Shown: positions 1 through 12,335 of the stretch, in pieces
How positions within the stretch are numbered: the first letter of the stretch is position 1
How the letters are laid out: each line of letters begins with the position of its first letter
Assembly (NCBI GenBank): GCA_951217055.1
Contig: OX578285.1
Location: 54,252,024-54,316,023, forward strand
Origin: Gerris lacustris
Lineage: Eukaryota; Arthropoda; Insecta; Hemiptera; Gerridae
Reading direction: 5' to 3'
Length of the DNA stretch: 64,000 nt
Made by a program: the position numbers and the translations under genes
Notes under the pieces: model-generated
Database searches by the model: none
Told to the model about the DNA's origin: nothing
What the model saw: the letters and a program-made list of their open reading frames with translations, nothing else

Positions 1-45
1 CTTGCCGCTTGGCATAGTGTGGATGCGCCTTAAGACTTATACGGA

Positions 46-2031
46 TAGCGCTGAAATAGCAAACCAACTAAACAATTTCTTCCGAAATGTAGGAGAAAAA
101 ACTCGCCAAACAAATAAAAACCAACAGGAATACTGACACTGTACAAGAAGAAATAACCATAGACATTAACAACATAATTACCCAATTTGAACCGATTACT
201 GAAACTGAAATTAAAAAACATATAAATAGTTTGAAATCGGACATCTCACCTGGGATTGACGGCATCAAAGCACAATATTTGAAAACGTCTCAAAATGACT
301 TAACTTCACCTCTAACCTACGTCTGTAATCTCTGTATTAAGCAGGGAGTTTTCCCGAACATACTGAAAGAGGCTGTCATTACACCAATTTACAAACAAGG
401 GGACAAAACTGATCCGTCAAATTACAGACCGATATCATTAATCTCTAATATTTCCAAAATATTAGAAAAATGTATCAAAACTAGGCTAACAAACCATCTA
501 AAACAAAATCACATAATATCGTCGAATCAACTTGGTTATATGGAGAATACAAGTACATCTGACACAGTCTATAGACTGACCGACTATGTTACTAATGATT
601 TAGATGTGGGCAACAAGTCTTTAGCTGTTTTTATCGATTTAAAAAAAGCTTTCGATACTGTTTCCCACAGTATTTTGTTAAATAAACTTGAATGTATAGG
701 GATACGGGGGACTTGTCTTAAATTATTTAAAAGTTACCTAACAAGCAGAAAACAACAAGTTAAACTAGACGGTAGATTTAGCGAACCAGTTATAATAAAT
801 TTTGGAACCCCCCAAGGAACGGTGATCGCGCCCTGGCTATTCCTGGTTTATGTAAATAACTTAATAAACTAAAAAACTCCTATTCTGAAATAATTTCCTT
901 TGTCGACGATACTCTGGTATATTTCAGAGGATCTACTTGGAAGGAAGTTCTAACTAAAGCTACAAAAGGAATGACTGAAATAAAATCTTGGTTTGACAAC
1001 AACTTACTTACTCTTAATCTAGCTAAAACCAAATACATGACTTTCTCACACGACGTGAGAGGACAACCTCATCCCGACTTGACTAGACTTATCTTACACC
1101 AACCTCAATGTTCTAGACCGTTAGACTTCACCTGAACATGTAGAAAAAGTAGACCCCCCCTTTTAGAAAAAGTAGACTCTATCAAATACCTTGGGGTAAT
1201 GATAGATTCTAACTTGAATTGGAAACTCCATATCGACTGGGTAGTAAAAACAATCAGAAAAACATTTTACAGTTTTATACAGATAAGAAACTTTGTTAAC
1301 AAGTCCATATTAAAAATTATATACCACGCCCTCGTAGAGTCAATTGTAAATTAGTGTATACTATCTTGGGGAAGCGCAGCCGAAACTAATTTAGAGCCGT
1401 TGTCAATAGTACAAAAAACTGTTATTAAAATTATATTGAAAAAACCAGTTAGATACAGTTCGGTGCTATGCTACCAAGACCTGATGGTGCTGCCTATTCA
1501 TCTGCTTTTTATGAAGGCAACCCTGATGTATTTTTTTAACCACGAAAAAACCGATTTCCATCATAATTATTCAACTAGACATAAAATAAACAATAAAGTA
1601 CAAATTCCTTACTGTAAAACAACAAAGAAACAGAGACACGCTACGTACTTAGGACCAAAATACTACAACCAACTACCTGACAACCTCAAACAAATACAAA
1701 CAATTAACACTTTTAAACAGAAACTAAAACCCTACCTATTCTCACTGATTTCAATAGACAGCAACACTGGAAAGTACTGATAACAACATCAATGAACTAT
1801 ATTATAAATAAACATAAACATCCTATAAAATAATCACTTTTAGATAAATACGAAAACTATTTCTAAGAGACGAGGCCCTCGCTCTAGAGTTTCTCACTCT
1901 ACTGAGGGTCCTTACCAAACATATTTTTTTCTTTAAAATAAATGGGCAAATTATTGAAAAATATTATATGTGAAAAAATGTAATTGATGTAATTATTTTT
2001 CTTTTTGGTGAAATAAATATTATTATTATTA
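46..2031 (+). mobile_element. Non-LTR retrotransposon (LINE), decayed RT region and 3' end
   Basis: Reverse transcriptase remnant, 5' part outside the window. The longest open piece (231-869) has the RT blocks in order: SPGIDGI, YKQGDKTDPSNYRPISLI, an FIDLKKAFDTV catalytic block and a GTPQGTVIAPWLF block. The frame then breaks at about 870, and the FVDDT catalytic block (normally FADD) continues in another frame at 901-1130. A YLGVMIDSNLNWK thumb motif follows near 1185, an in-frame stop lies at about 1352, and the C-terminal part is open at 1400-1780. The 3' untranslated end (1863-1918) carries a GAGGCCCTCGCTC / CTGAGGGTCC inverted motif also found at 28,785-28,835 and 49,060-49,115. The copy ends in an ATT microsatellite. 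Several frameshifts and stops make it dead. The clade is probably jockey/CR1-like, by style only. Confidence 0.9.
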
Positions 2032-2488
2032 CTTTATCTATGTAGTTTTCTCTATTCCCTTGTTCACTCATGAGCCCTTTAGTAATAATATTTTCCCTTC
2101 TTTGTTCGTTCTGTAGATTATCTATTATTTTCTCTTGTTGATTAAGTTTGCTGTTTATTTCAACAATTTCTTTCTTCATTTCTTCATTTTCGTCTTCAAG
2201 GGTTTGGACCCTTGAAATAGCTTGTTGAATGTCTGCTTAAGTAGCTAAATTCCTATCATCTAGTATTTGGGTCATGCCAGTTTTAAAGTGTTGCATCAGT
2301 TGATCTAATGGAAGCTGTCCTACTTCTCTTTTTTTAGAATTTGGGGCGGTTTCAAGTAAATTCGAGGTGGCTATGTTGTTGGAAACATCATTGCCTGAGT
2401 TTGTCTCATTTCTCACTCTTTTTACTGGTCTTATATTACTTTGCTTTGTAAGTTTCATCGCACACCTATTACCCCAATTTTGAACCAT
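1964..2488 (-). pseudogene. LINE ORF1-like coiled-coil protein remnant
   Basis: Two minus-strand ORFs (2488-2237 and 2179-1964) read through one another if a single in-frame TAA at about 2238 is ignored. The product starts MVQNWGNRCAMKLTKQ, continues as a Lys/Asn-rich stretch and then a heptad-like segment (about residues 85-125: ISRVQTLEDENEEMKKEIVE, then NSKLNQQEKIIDNLQNEQ) ending in RRENIITKGL. A coiled coil followed by an R-R-x-N-I-I-x-K-G-L motif is typical of the N-terminal ORF of many insect LINEs. It is in the opposite orientation to the RT remnant to its left, so it belongs to a second insertion. Function inferred only from this pattern. Confidence 0.5.
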
Positions 2489-2703
2489 TTCCCGTCATTC
2501 AATCTTCCCTAAATTTTGCACATAGATACAACTAAGGTGGAGAATACAGAAACCAAAAAAAAATATGGCTTCAAATTTATTTGCTTTTTAAGTTCCATCG
2601 CACACCTATTACCCCAATTTTGAACCATTTCCCGTAATTTAATCTTCCCCACATTTTGCGCATAGATACAACTAAGATGAAGAATACAGAAACCAAAAAA
2701 AAA
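2441..2703. repeat. Tandem duplication, about 140-bp unit, two copies
   Basis: The segment starting TTGCTTTGTAAGTTTCATCG at 2441 recurs, slightly diverged, at 2581. Both copies run through ATTACCCCAATTTTGAACC to ACAGAAACC and a poly-A run. The first copy overlaps the 5' end of the ORF1-like remnant, so this is probably a duplicated 5' end or promoter of that element. Tandem 5' duplications are common in LINEs, but this is inference. Confidence 0.75.
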
Positions 2704-2803
2704 AAAAGTTGAAAATAAGACCAGTTTTGAAAAATGGCATTTTTATATGAATTATTATTGTACGAAGAGCGTTTGCATTTTTGACTGTTGTTGTTTTTTT
2801 TAT

Positions 2804-3809
2804 CCATTTCTTAGTTGGTAAGTTTAACCTATTTAATTTTTGTTATTGGTATTGATATTTAATATTATTATTATTATTTATTTATTTTCAATTACATATA
2901 TATGTACATGTGTATATTTTTTCACTATTCCTTTAACAATTTTTAAACGTTTATAATCAGTAACGGGCTGGGATCGAACCTCTAAACTCCGAGTTTCGCT
3001 GGGTCGTAAGGACGATTGCCGACCCACCCTCTACCGACAGCTATTGATGAGACCTTGCTCTGGACCTGGACAATATATTCTCAGCAACTTTTAAAAATCG
3101 CGTGCATCTGTTAGGTTACGTTTTTAGGTTAACAGTAATTTAATAAATTTAAAAGAAATACCATCATAAACCATTTTTGGTACTCACAGTTATGAATATT
3201 CACTGTTAAGGGAGTCCCACTTACAGAGTAAACGGCTAGAATTATTCTTGTTAATTTGCACAGTTAAATCCAGGAGAATGATAGTTTACCACACTATCAC
3301 TTTTCTTTTTTTTATGAAAAGGTAATATTTATTGCTATCGCACAGAAACACTCTCACTGCTGCTAATATACTTAAATAGTAAAATGAACAAAAATTTTAA
3401 AACGTAATATTAGTTTAAACTAAAGAAAATAGTTAAATTTTAAAGAGCCGATGTTTCCTATTTTACTTACTAATAACGGAACTCCACCGTGTGTCACTAT
3501 GTTATAAATAGGGCCTTACACTTGCCGTCACCCTGCAATATTTACAATAGAGGGGGGGGGGGTGATTTATACATTGTTGGTGATGGAATTGAAAGTCTGT
3601 CATTGTAAATAATTGTTTTGTGTGTTATTATGGAAGCGAAAAAAAAAATCTCTAAGGAACCTTAACCTTCTCCATTTTGAAAGTGCTAGAACAATATAAT
3701 GATTTTTCTTGGTCCTGTTGTAAAATGATTCTATGTTTAACATAATAACATCTTCAAATTTTACTTTAACCTTCCTTTCTTTGAGATCACATTTTGAAAA
3801 ATCCCTTCC
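2804..3809. other. No gene seen; possible old SINE and one G run
   Basis: AT-rich and non-coding. At 2965-3040 the minus strand has a tRNA B-box-like GGTTCGATCCC, which suggests a degraded tRNA-derived SINE, but no convincing A box is seen. A run of ten G lies at about 3552-3561. Nothing else recognisable. Confidence 0.4.
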
Positions 3810-3811
3810 TA

Positions 3812-4770
3812 GAGGTCGACCAAGAAGTCATGGAAATGTGAGGAGTGCGCTAGTGTCGACATGTACAGTCAGTTTTTATTAAAATAGACCACTGTCAAAA
3901 AATACAGTGTTGTTCTTTTGTTATTAATAATTTTATTTTTGATAACTTCTATATTTTTTTCAACAGGCAACACTGTACCTGATAAGAAATCACAATAATA
4001 TACGATAATATCTTTATATTATTATTTATTGATTATTCACAATAATATTCTTTAAATCTAAATAAATTTTCTTCTATCTTAATCGATTTTTTTCTTCCTC
4101 TTTATTTCTGAGTTTGATTTGTTACTTTTTTATTTCTGTTTTATTTGTTACTTTCCTTATGTCTGGATTTTAGTTCTTACTTCTTTGTGAATTATTATTT
4201 GTACTATTACCTCTCTCGGATTGTTTTTGGCAATTTTCTCTTTGGTAAATTAAATTTCCTGGTATTATTAAAAACATGGATAATAACACGAATTCAAAAT
4301 TAGGAAGAAATTATAAAAATAATGAGATTCTAAGATAAGTTTTCCTTAAATTATAATGGGGAAAATCAAACTAGAAATTCGCTAATATTATTTTGATTAA
4401 TTGTCATGGAGAGCAATCATTTTTATAATAAAAAAATAAATATTAGGTTTGTTCCAACCCCATTATTTGTAGCGTTCTTTGAATTTGCATCATCGCATGG
4501 TGAATGGTACAAAATCAAAATTGTTGTTTGACAGTTGTGACTATAATTCGTATTGTATAAAAACAAACAAAACAGGAAACCTAAGAGATTGGAAACCTTC
4601 TTGTTGTTGTTATTCGTGAGATTTGACATAACTGCGCATGTCATACAAACTAGAAATGGGTATTGCCTTAGCACCCGACTGTACTGACTTCGGCACTACT
4701 CGGAAGTTCCGATTTTAAACGAAGTTAAGCTTTCCGTTTCTCCCGTGTTCATGACTTCTTGGTCGACCTC
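3812..4770. mobile_element. Non-autonomous TIR element, TA-flanked (Tc1/mariner-like size and TSD)
   Basis: A perfect 21-bp inverted repeat begins GAGGTCGACCAAGAAGTCAT at 3812-3832 and is mirrored at 4750-4770. Each end is bordered by TA (3810-3811 and 4771-4772), the target duplication expected for Tc1/mariner. The 959-bp interior is AT-rich and has no transposase ORF; the small minus ORF at 4423-4674 shows no transposase motif. The perfect TIRs suggest a fairly recent insertion. Confidence 0.8.
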
Positions 4771-4772
4771 TA

Positions 4773-6049
4773 CCTGCTTTAACATATTTTATGGTTATTT
4801 CTTGATGTAAATTTATATACAAAGGTAGATAGCATGAAATAAATTTAGAATTACGTAGTAGATTAGAGTTTTCATCTGTAGTTGGTAACTGCTGAACAGT
4901 TCATATATCTTGTCGACAAAAATAATAACCACAATGAGTCTAAAATAAATGGCAAGGTCAAATTTCTTAACCCTCTTTCGTCAATAAACAAAGAATATCA
5001 TTTAGTATTTATTTCTAACAACATCTGCTGGCGACCTCCGACTCGGTACACGACATATATACTACAATCAATCACTAATAATAATGAGACAGACAACTGT
5101 CCTTCTTTCTTGTAGCTGTCAATTTATTGTATTATCCATTAGATGGCAGACTTCGCTTCTTAAACCGAAAAGGCTGCAGGACGTTTGTTTGTCTTGATGT
5201 GAGGGAAGTAACCTGGGGCGTAGTGGAAATTTACCTAATTTTATCAATCTCTCTTATCATTTCCTTCTGCAAACCAACTCCCTTCTTTTTTCCGGAACCA
5301 CTGATAGGAAATGAACTACCTATTTATCCTTTAGCTTTATTCCAATATCATTTATATTCAAAAGCTATACGTTTCGGACTAGACACCATATACAGTTTTA
5401 AACTGAGTTAACTACGACTAACTTCATTCTCTTCGTTTGTTTGCAGTACATATTGGTTTGACTTCTCCTTCTTTTCCTTTTTATGCTATGAAAATGTCAT
5501 TATATTATTTTAAAAACTATTTTAAACATTTCAATCCTGCAGTGCACTGGTGAAATAAAATCATACCAGTTCACAGATTGGGTCGGTTGGACCTAATGAA
5601 TGATATATATTGTCGAAACACGTTTGTTTATAATCAATATAAAATCACACGAAAACAAAACGAAGGATAATAAAGGCGATAATCATAAGACGGTAAAAAT
5701 TTGACTTTGATATATGAATGTGTTACGGGGATTTGGATATATATTTGAATATATATGTATTTGATTGTATATGTGTGATATTGGTTTATGATATGTACAC
5801 TTCCAGAACTAAGATCGGACTCCACGTGTGACTCTATGCTAGGACTTAGTCTGTGAGATTCTTGGGGGGGGGGGGGGGGGGAAGCACCACAGAAATTTGA
5901 GCCTTTTCTAGCCTAAGGTCTACACTGCTTTTCCAGAATATTCTAGACTTGGCTTCCCCGTTACAGACCCCTCTTCTCTGGAGAGTAAGCACCTGCGAAC
6001 AGGTATTTCCCCGAATAAGGAAGTAGCCAAGGCAGTTTATTGTTTGTAG
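4773..6049. other. No gene seen
   Basis: AT-rich sequence with short chance ORFs (4882-5115, 5127-5411, 5634-5825) that show no domain, start context or splice pattern worth keeping. A pure run of 18 G lies at 5864-5881. Confidence 0.5.
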
Positions 6050-6059
6050 TGAATGGTTT

Positions 6060-6546
6060 CGTATTTTATGATTTTGGTAGTATTCATACTACGGAAAGAT
6101 TAAATTTTAATTTAAATCAAATTATAATTATTAACAACTACGGGAAACAACCAGAGAAAAATACACTCCAGCGCTGGGATTTGAACCACAGGCCTCTATA
6201 TTTCCAGTATAGCGCTCTACCAACTAAGCTACGCAGGAGAATGAATTTCTCTGACGTTAATGATACCTTGTCCCGAATTTAAGCTTTCAATTTTCCACAA
6301 ATCTGAGAAGTCAACATTAATGACAAAGAACTAGATCGAGAAATAACGCTTATAATTATAAAGTACCCAATTAGTACCTGTACTTAGTACAATCAATTAG
6401 AAATTCATATTTTATGATTTTGGTAGTATTCATACTACGGAAAGATTAAATTTTAATTTAAATCCAATTATAACTTTTAACAACTACGGGAAACAACCAG
6501 AGAAAAATACACTCCAGCGCTGGGATTTGAACCACAGGCCTCTATA
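6060..6546 (-). mobile_element. tRNA-derived SINE, tandem partial dimer, with 10-bp target duplication
   Basis: On the minus strand a tRNA-like head lies at 6170-6240: A-box-like TAGCTTAGTTGGTAGAGCG and B-box GGTTCAAATCC. It is followed by a tail containing ACGGAAAGATTAAATTTTAA (plus-strand reading, near 6091). The tail plus part of the head repeats at 6410-6546. The whole block is flanked by TGAATGGTTT at 6050-6059 and 6547-6556. Related copies lie at 33,885-34,436, and tail fragments at 12,600-12,860. The anticodon loop is the wrong size for a working tRNA. Confidence 0.8.
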
Positions 6547-6556
6547 TGAATGGTTT

Positions 6557-7740
6557 GTGACTTTGAGATTGAGGTGTATAATATGTATAGTGTGTCACGG
6601 AAAGGAAGAGAGATCTTATATGTGGATGGATGGGTAATGGTAGCTTGGTAATTGGCAATTGACCATGGTAGTTGTTGACCATGGCAGTTGTTGACCAGAC
6701 CGTTGTTGATTCAGGCCCGAAGTGAGGTGTATTGGTGGACTCCTGGTGAACTGTGGTGAGTTGAAGTAAGAGTAATTCCCATGTTGAGGTGTGAAGGTGT
6801 GTTAAAGTGTGTCTTAAAGGTTAGGGTCTCTCTCCGTTCACCTATATTGGCCAGAGTGTGTACTTAATTGTGTGTTTGGTTACAATATTTTTACATAATA
6901 GTACGCTATAAACAAGTACAAATCATATTTTATTTTCTGTTTCTACATTTATTAATTTTTTTTGTTATTAAAAAAAAAACCTATATTTATAAAGTATTTC
7001 TTATAATTAGTGATACAATATAGTCATATATTTATTATGTTGATGAATAATTTCCTACAATTAGGATGATATTATTTATTATTAAATAATATTTATTACA
7101 CATTTACATTATACATTTATTCATCATATTAGTATTTTTTATTTTTTTAGTACCTTTAGTGTCTAGAAGGATCATTTAACACTGATGTGATTGAATGAAA
7201 CTATTTGCACGTGTAAGGAAAGAAGGAAAAAATAAATAAATCAGGCATATGTGCCAAGAGAAATAAAGATAGATTCCAAAGAAATAAAGATTAAGCAAGT
7301 AATTATTAAGTATTTCGCAAAAAAGAAAATTTATGGAAGTTGAAAAAAATGAATGGGCTAATATTATATTAATATAATATAATAGAGGGCTTAATATAAG
7401 AGATCTATAAAAATATAGAGGGATTAATATAATATTATAATAGAGGGGCTATACTTTTCATCTGCAGTCTGTACGTGCCTCTATATAAGGTGGCGCATTT
7501 GAACAAAACTTATGTTTTTATACAAATAAAAATCTAATCTAATCTAATATAAGGTGGCATTGATCTAAAACAGAAGACTATTGTTAGTATTGAATACTAA
7601 CAATGAGGGTGTGAATTTAACCTTGAAATAATTATTGAAATGGAAGTTCCTGAAAATGATGTTTGATTTACAGAAATTAATATTAATGAATGTAGAATTA
7701 AAAAATCGGTCCGAGACAACTCAGACAAACTTTCTCATAT
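6557..7740. other. No gene seen
   Basis: 6557-6860 is unusually G-rich on the plus strand, with repeated GTTGTTGACCATGG and GTGAGGTGTATT-like words. 6860-7740 is very AT-rich and low complexity. No coding or RNA gene features were recognised. Confidence 0.5.
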
Positions 7741-8335
7741 ACCAGTTTATAATTACTTAGCCCAGTGTTTCCATTTATTAGTTTTAAAATGTACATTTAA
7801 ATATTATTGAACATTTCATCAAAATTTATCATAAAAATAACTTCTCCTGGGCGGGAATCGAACCCGGGCTCTCTTCGTCCGCGTTCTAAGCTAATTTCTC
7901 AGGAACTAGATTTTTCCCGGGAAAACGGCTTATATCGTTGGATTCGTATTCAAATGGACTACATTTTAGAATTTTTTAATCAAAATCGTCGGAACCGTTT
8001 TCGAGAAATAATTTTTTTTCAGGTTTTTTCAGAGTTTTTGGGGGGTAGCGCCCCCAAAATTAGAGCTAAAATTCATTTCTCGATTTCGCCTCGGGGTATG
8101 ATTTCTTTGAACATGTATGTTCAAAGAATTTTCGTCAAAATCGGCCCAGTAGTTTAGGCTCCAGGCGTCTGCACAGACGACAGACGACAAACGACAGACA
8201 GACGACTGACAGACATTTTTTAAAAACCACTTTTTTGGACTCAGGGGACCTCAAAACGTGTAAATCCATCAAAATCTCAAAATCGAATTTTCGCGCCATC
8301 ACAATACTTTCTCTTTATATGAGAAAGTAAAAAAT
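7741..8335 (-). mobile_element. SINE-like repeat with tRNA B box and (ACAGACG)n tract
   Basis: Minus-strand GGGTTCGATTCCCG-like B box near 7852-7866, in a block (7805-7925) that recurs at 21,780-21,930 and 40,395-40,505. The recurring core includes AACTTCTCC, then the B box, then TTTTCTCAGGAACTA. After the core come a (GACAGACGA)n tract at 8175-8215 and a conserved AT-rich end. The 116-aa plus ORF here (7807-8157) is a product of the repeat, not a gene. Confidence 0.7.
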
Positions 8336-8599
8336 ACAGACATGATAAATAACGAAATTATGTTTTGTATATTTGGAGGGGCGCTGTGTTCTAATGACTA
8401 TGTGATGTGTTGGTCCTATATTTGTGTTTAGTTGTTGAGTTTGGTTTCTTGCTATCTGATTATGTACGGATTTTTCTTGGATAACCCTTTACCCATTAAC
8501 GAAAATGTTTCGAACTGTCTATTACTGCGAGAGCCGCACGCTCAGTTGCACTGTAACGAGATTCTCTAGGTGTTAACTGACTGCTGTGGTACGTGATTG

Positions 8600-9480
8600 G
8601 TCATTCTTTGTTAATAGTGTAATTTGTGAACATTCTGCGATCAAAATAAAAAAAAAGATAATTTGGGAATGCTGAAACTGGTGGATTTATTAATTTTTCA
8701 TTCATGGCTTCAAATGCCTTTCGACATTCTTCCGTCCAAACGTATGGTGCATCCTTAAGTGTAAGAGCAGTTAGTGGAGTAGCTATTTGTGCAAAGGAAT
8801 TTACGTGCCGCCTAAAATATGTTGTCATACTGAGGAAACGTCTTAATTCTTATTCATTTTAGGGTGATTGGTATTTCTGGATGACATCGACTTTCCTTGG
8901 ACCAACCGAAATGCCATCAGCCAAACTTATGTGGTTTAAATATTTCATTTCTTTGAGGAAAAATGTGCTTTTTTCTTCTTTTTTAACATTTTTAACTGTT
9001 TCCACAAGTAATTTTAGATGAGGAATAATTCCTCCAATAGAGTGGACAAATGCATCGTCAAGGTATACAAATGCATATTGTCCAATTTGGTTGGCTAATG
9101 TGCGGTCCATATATTTTTGAAAGGATTTTGAAGAACTACAAAGACCCATAGGCATTTTATAGTAGCAATTGCTTTTGCCTAAGCCTGTGGAAAATGAGGC
9201 CTTATCTTGAGATTCGTTAGCTAAAGCAATTTGATGGAAACCCGACATTAAGTATATTGTTGAGTATGTGTCGGCCCTTTTTAAGTTGCTGAGTGTCTCT
9301 GTAATGTTTGGTATGTCGTGTGCTTCGTCTAAAATTTATGCGTTTAGTCCTCCTAAATCGTTTGATGTCTTCTAATGTCATGTCTTGTGGATCCATCGGG
9401 GTCTTCGAAGGCTTTTGAAAGAGGCTACCATGGACTTTGAGATTCTCTCAGAACTCCTGAATATACACTGTCTTCAAAAG
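8600..9480 (-). mobile_element. Ty3/gypsy-type retrotransposon pol remnant (reverse transcriptase)
   Basis: Minus-strand RT in order: a degraded IPNITETL block (about 9320), SGFHQIALA (9248 downward), KMPMGLCSS, then the YAFVYLDDAFVHS catalytic loop near 9045. A thumb and connection part follows (MTTYFRRHVNSFAQIATPLT at 8828 downward, then YVWTEECRKAFEAMN) that leads into RNase H in intact elements. Frameshifts separate the pieces (around 8830-8860 and above 9250) and the polymerase lacks its ends, so it is inactive. No protease, integrase or envelope was seen beside it. Motif order and the F-x-Y-L-D-D catalytic box support Ty3/gypsy over BEL or copia. Confidence 0.85.
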
Positions 9481-9959
9481 TGCTTTGAAAATAGGGATTT
9501 GTGAATGCGCCAATCTATATGGTCTCTTAAAGACAGAGGTTTCATCTTACCCTATAGCTGTTCCTAATTTGGCATAGCAGGAATTAGTATTTTAGAAAAC
9601 ACAAAATAAACTGGTTCAAGGCCCTTAACTACTATATCTTGATCTTTTTCGGATAAATGACCTAGTTTCTTTCTTAGGGACCTAATTAATTAAGTTTTTT
9701 CTTCGCTTGATAACTATAGGCTAGGGAAAATAATATTTATAGAAGGAAAATGTTAGAAGCCCTTAATATAGCTATTATTAGACAAAACAATAAACATAAA
9801 GACAGATGCAAGATCATTAAACAAATACTATAGTGCCATCTGCCATTATAATTCAAATCAATTTCTAATATAAATTTAGAATAAGGTTTTAAGGTTTAAA
9901 TATAATTATAGGTTTTATAAAATATTATATTTCATACAACGATATGACTTGTAAGCAGG

Positions 9960-10605
9960 TGGCCCTGGGCCCTGTTTACTTGGCCGGGACCCTATAAGCA
10001 TTTTTTCTCTACTAGCACGTGAGGGCGGGGGCTCGTGCGTGTTTGTGCGCGCATTGTAGACGTTCGTACATGCATTGTAGGCGTTCGTGCGCGCTCGTGC
10101 ACCCGCCGCCTGGTATATAAGCTCCTTCTGCCCTAAGGAGAGCGTAGTGTAATACCTGGAAGGTGACGTCTATGTGATCCCTGTTCGTAAGTTATAGCGT
10201 AATACCCGGAAGGAGACGTCTGTGTGATCCCTGACCGTAAGTGATTAGTTGTGTTTGGTTGCTGTGTGCCGGATTTAGTTGGTAGTTCGTGTTTGGAGTA
10301 CTTGAGAAGATTGGACTGGACAATTGTAAGTTTGGATTTTAATGTTTTTTTTGTTAATCTTATTCCGATTGTCAAGAAGGCCGTAATGACTCAGTACATA
10401 TTTATATAAAACAAATTGGCCAACTGATAGATTCTATTCATTTTCTTTTCTTTCCTTTATTTGTAAAATAATATTGCATTACTTTATCTCAACCAAACGT
10501 TAATGATTAAATTTTAGTGACCTATTGTAAGCGTGGAGGTCGGAGGAGTCAGTTGTCATATTTTCTATAAATTATATAAGATTTTATTGTGGCGACCCAT
10601 TAAAT
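9960..10605 (+). mobile_element. Possible LTR of a gypsy-like retroelement
   Basis: GC-rich block in an AT-rich setting. A TATA box (GGTATATAAGCTCC, about 10,110-10,123) is followed by a transcribed-looking region with a tandem duplication of about 57 bp (AATACCTGGAAGGTGACGTC at 10,152 and AATACCCGGAAGGAGACGTC at 10,201). The block ends near 10,590 in TTTTATTGTGGCGACCC; TGGCGACC resembles the primer-binding start of several gypsy elements. No matching second LTR or internal ORF is present. Could be a solo or 5' LTR; tentative. Confidence 0.4.
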
Positions 10606-11019
10606 TCAACGTCTTGTTTATTTGTGTGGAATTACCGCCCCTTTTTGTTTTTATTTGGCAATAGCGATTTTTAGTGTCATCCCTCCCTATTAAAAACATA
10701 CATGAGAATGTCCTTGTTCGTTTTCGGACACAACTATAATATAGATAATAACTATTAATTGATAATTAGTTATTTATTAAAATTGCAATAATAGGTTACA
10801 TTGCTGTACCACTGTTGTTGTATAAAAAATAAATAACGTTAAATTGTACTAATGGTATTAAATTAAAAAAAAAAAAAAAAAAAACAGAGTGCTTTACAAA
10901 TAATTAGTTTATATTTCCTATACCGCGAATGCCTTATTGAAAATTATATGATGTTTGTAAATGTATTCATATGGATTAAATATTCATCTGAATAATTTAC
11001 ACCTTAAAATAAAAAATAG

Positions 11020-12335
11020 GTAGTGCGTGAAGTCTCACGTAAAAAGGGTTTCGTTGGTGTTGTAAACATAAAATTAGTAGTTGGGGGGGGGGGGGGGGGA
11101 CACGCTAAATTTGGATATTTTTTGACAAAATGGCATAGAAAATTAAACGCTTCCACAAGTGTTATATATTTTTGTAATCTGCTCTTCAATACCTTTCACT
11201 TGATACCCCACTCAAAATTTAGAAAAAAAAAAATTTTCCCCGTGACAGCAATTAGCCGCCATCTTGGATTCCCAGTTAATCCGACCAGGTTGATATTCTT
11301 ATTTTTTCTTTGGCTTATGAGACCGCACATTTTGCATATTTTTCTATATTTTAGGGGGGGGGGGACACGCAAAATTTCGATGTTTTTTGACAAAATGGCG
11401 GGGAAAATTAAACACTTTCCCTAAGTGGTATATATTTTTGTAATCTACTCTTCAATACCTTTCACTTGATACCCCACTCAAAATTTAGAAAAAATATTTT
11501 TTCCCCGTGACAGCAATTAGCCGCCATCTTGGATTCCCAGTTAATCCGACCAAGTTGCTATTCTTATTTTTTCTTTGGCCTATCAGACTGCACATTTTGC
11601 ATATTTTTTTATATTTTTAGTAAGTGCGGAAATATATTTTTAGGAGGGGGACACGCTAAATTTTGATGTTTTTTGACAAAATGGCGGGAAAAATTAAACG
11701 CTTTCTACAAGTGTTATATATTTTTGTAATCTACTCTTCAATACCTTTCATTTGATACCTCACTCAAAATTTTAAAAAAACTACTTTTTTTCCCGTGACA
11801 TCAATCAGCCGCCATCATAGATTCCCAGTTAATCCGACCAAGTTGCTATTCTTATTTTTTCTTTGGCTTATGAGACAGCACATTTTGCATATTTTTCTAT
11901 ATTTTTAGTATGAGCGGAAATACAATTTTAGGGGGGGGGGGGGGGGGCACGCAAAATTTCTATGTTTTTTGACAAAATGGCGGGGAAAATTAAACACTTT
12001 CCCTAAGTGGTATATATTTTTGTAATCTACTCTTCAATACCTTTCATTTGATACCCCACTCAAAATTTTAAAAAAAATATTTTTTTCCCATGACGTGAGT
12101 AATCCGCCATTTTGGATTTGAACAGCTGATAATTTTGAGTTCGCTATATTTTTCCTGTGTGCGCGTCAAAACGATCTTTAATATTGGAAAGTTTCACGTT
12201 TCTATCTCTTTTATTCAAAAGTTATTGGAACCGTACAGAGTGACAGACAGACAGACACATGAACGAAACTATAAGGGTTTCTTTTTTTGGTTTTACCAAC
12301 GAAACCCTAAAAAGATTATTTCTAGACTGCACCAA
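11020..12335 (+). repeat. Repeat element with four tandem ~285-bp units, each headed by a G run
   Basis: Units begin at G runs near 11,083, 11,356, 11,644 and 11,931. Each reads G-run, ACACGC(T/A)AAATTT, TTTTTTGACAAAATGGC, then TACTCTTCAATACCTTTCA, then AGCCGCCATCTTGGATTCCC. After the last unit comes a unique end with GTGACAGACAGACAGACACA and ...GAAACCCTAAAAAG. A reverse-oriented relative occupies 31,130-32,050. The ORFs in this block are frame artefacts of the repeat. Confidence 0.85.

Noticed and set aside
7807..8157. 116-aa ORF
   Set aside because: It lies in a SINE-like repeat (B box read as GRESNPG) found in two other places with different frames.
8600..9480. Intact endogenous retrovirus
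   Set aside because: Only RT and connection fragments with frameshifts; no integrase, protease or envelope region nearby.
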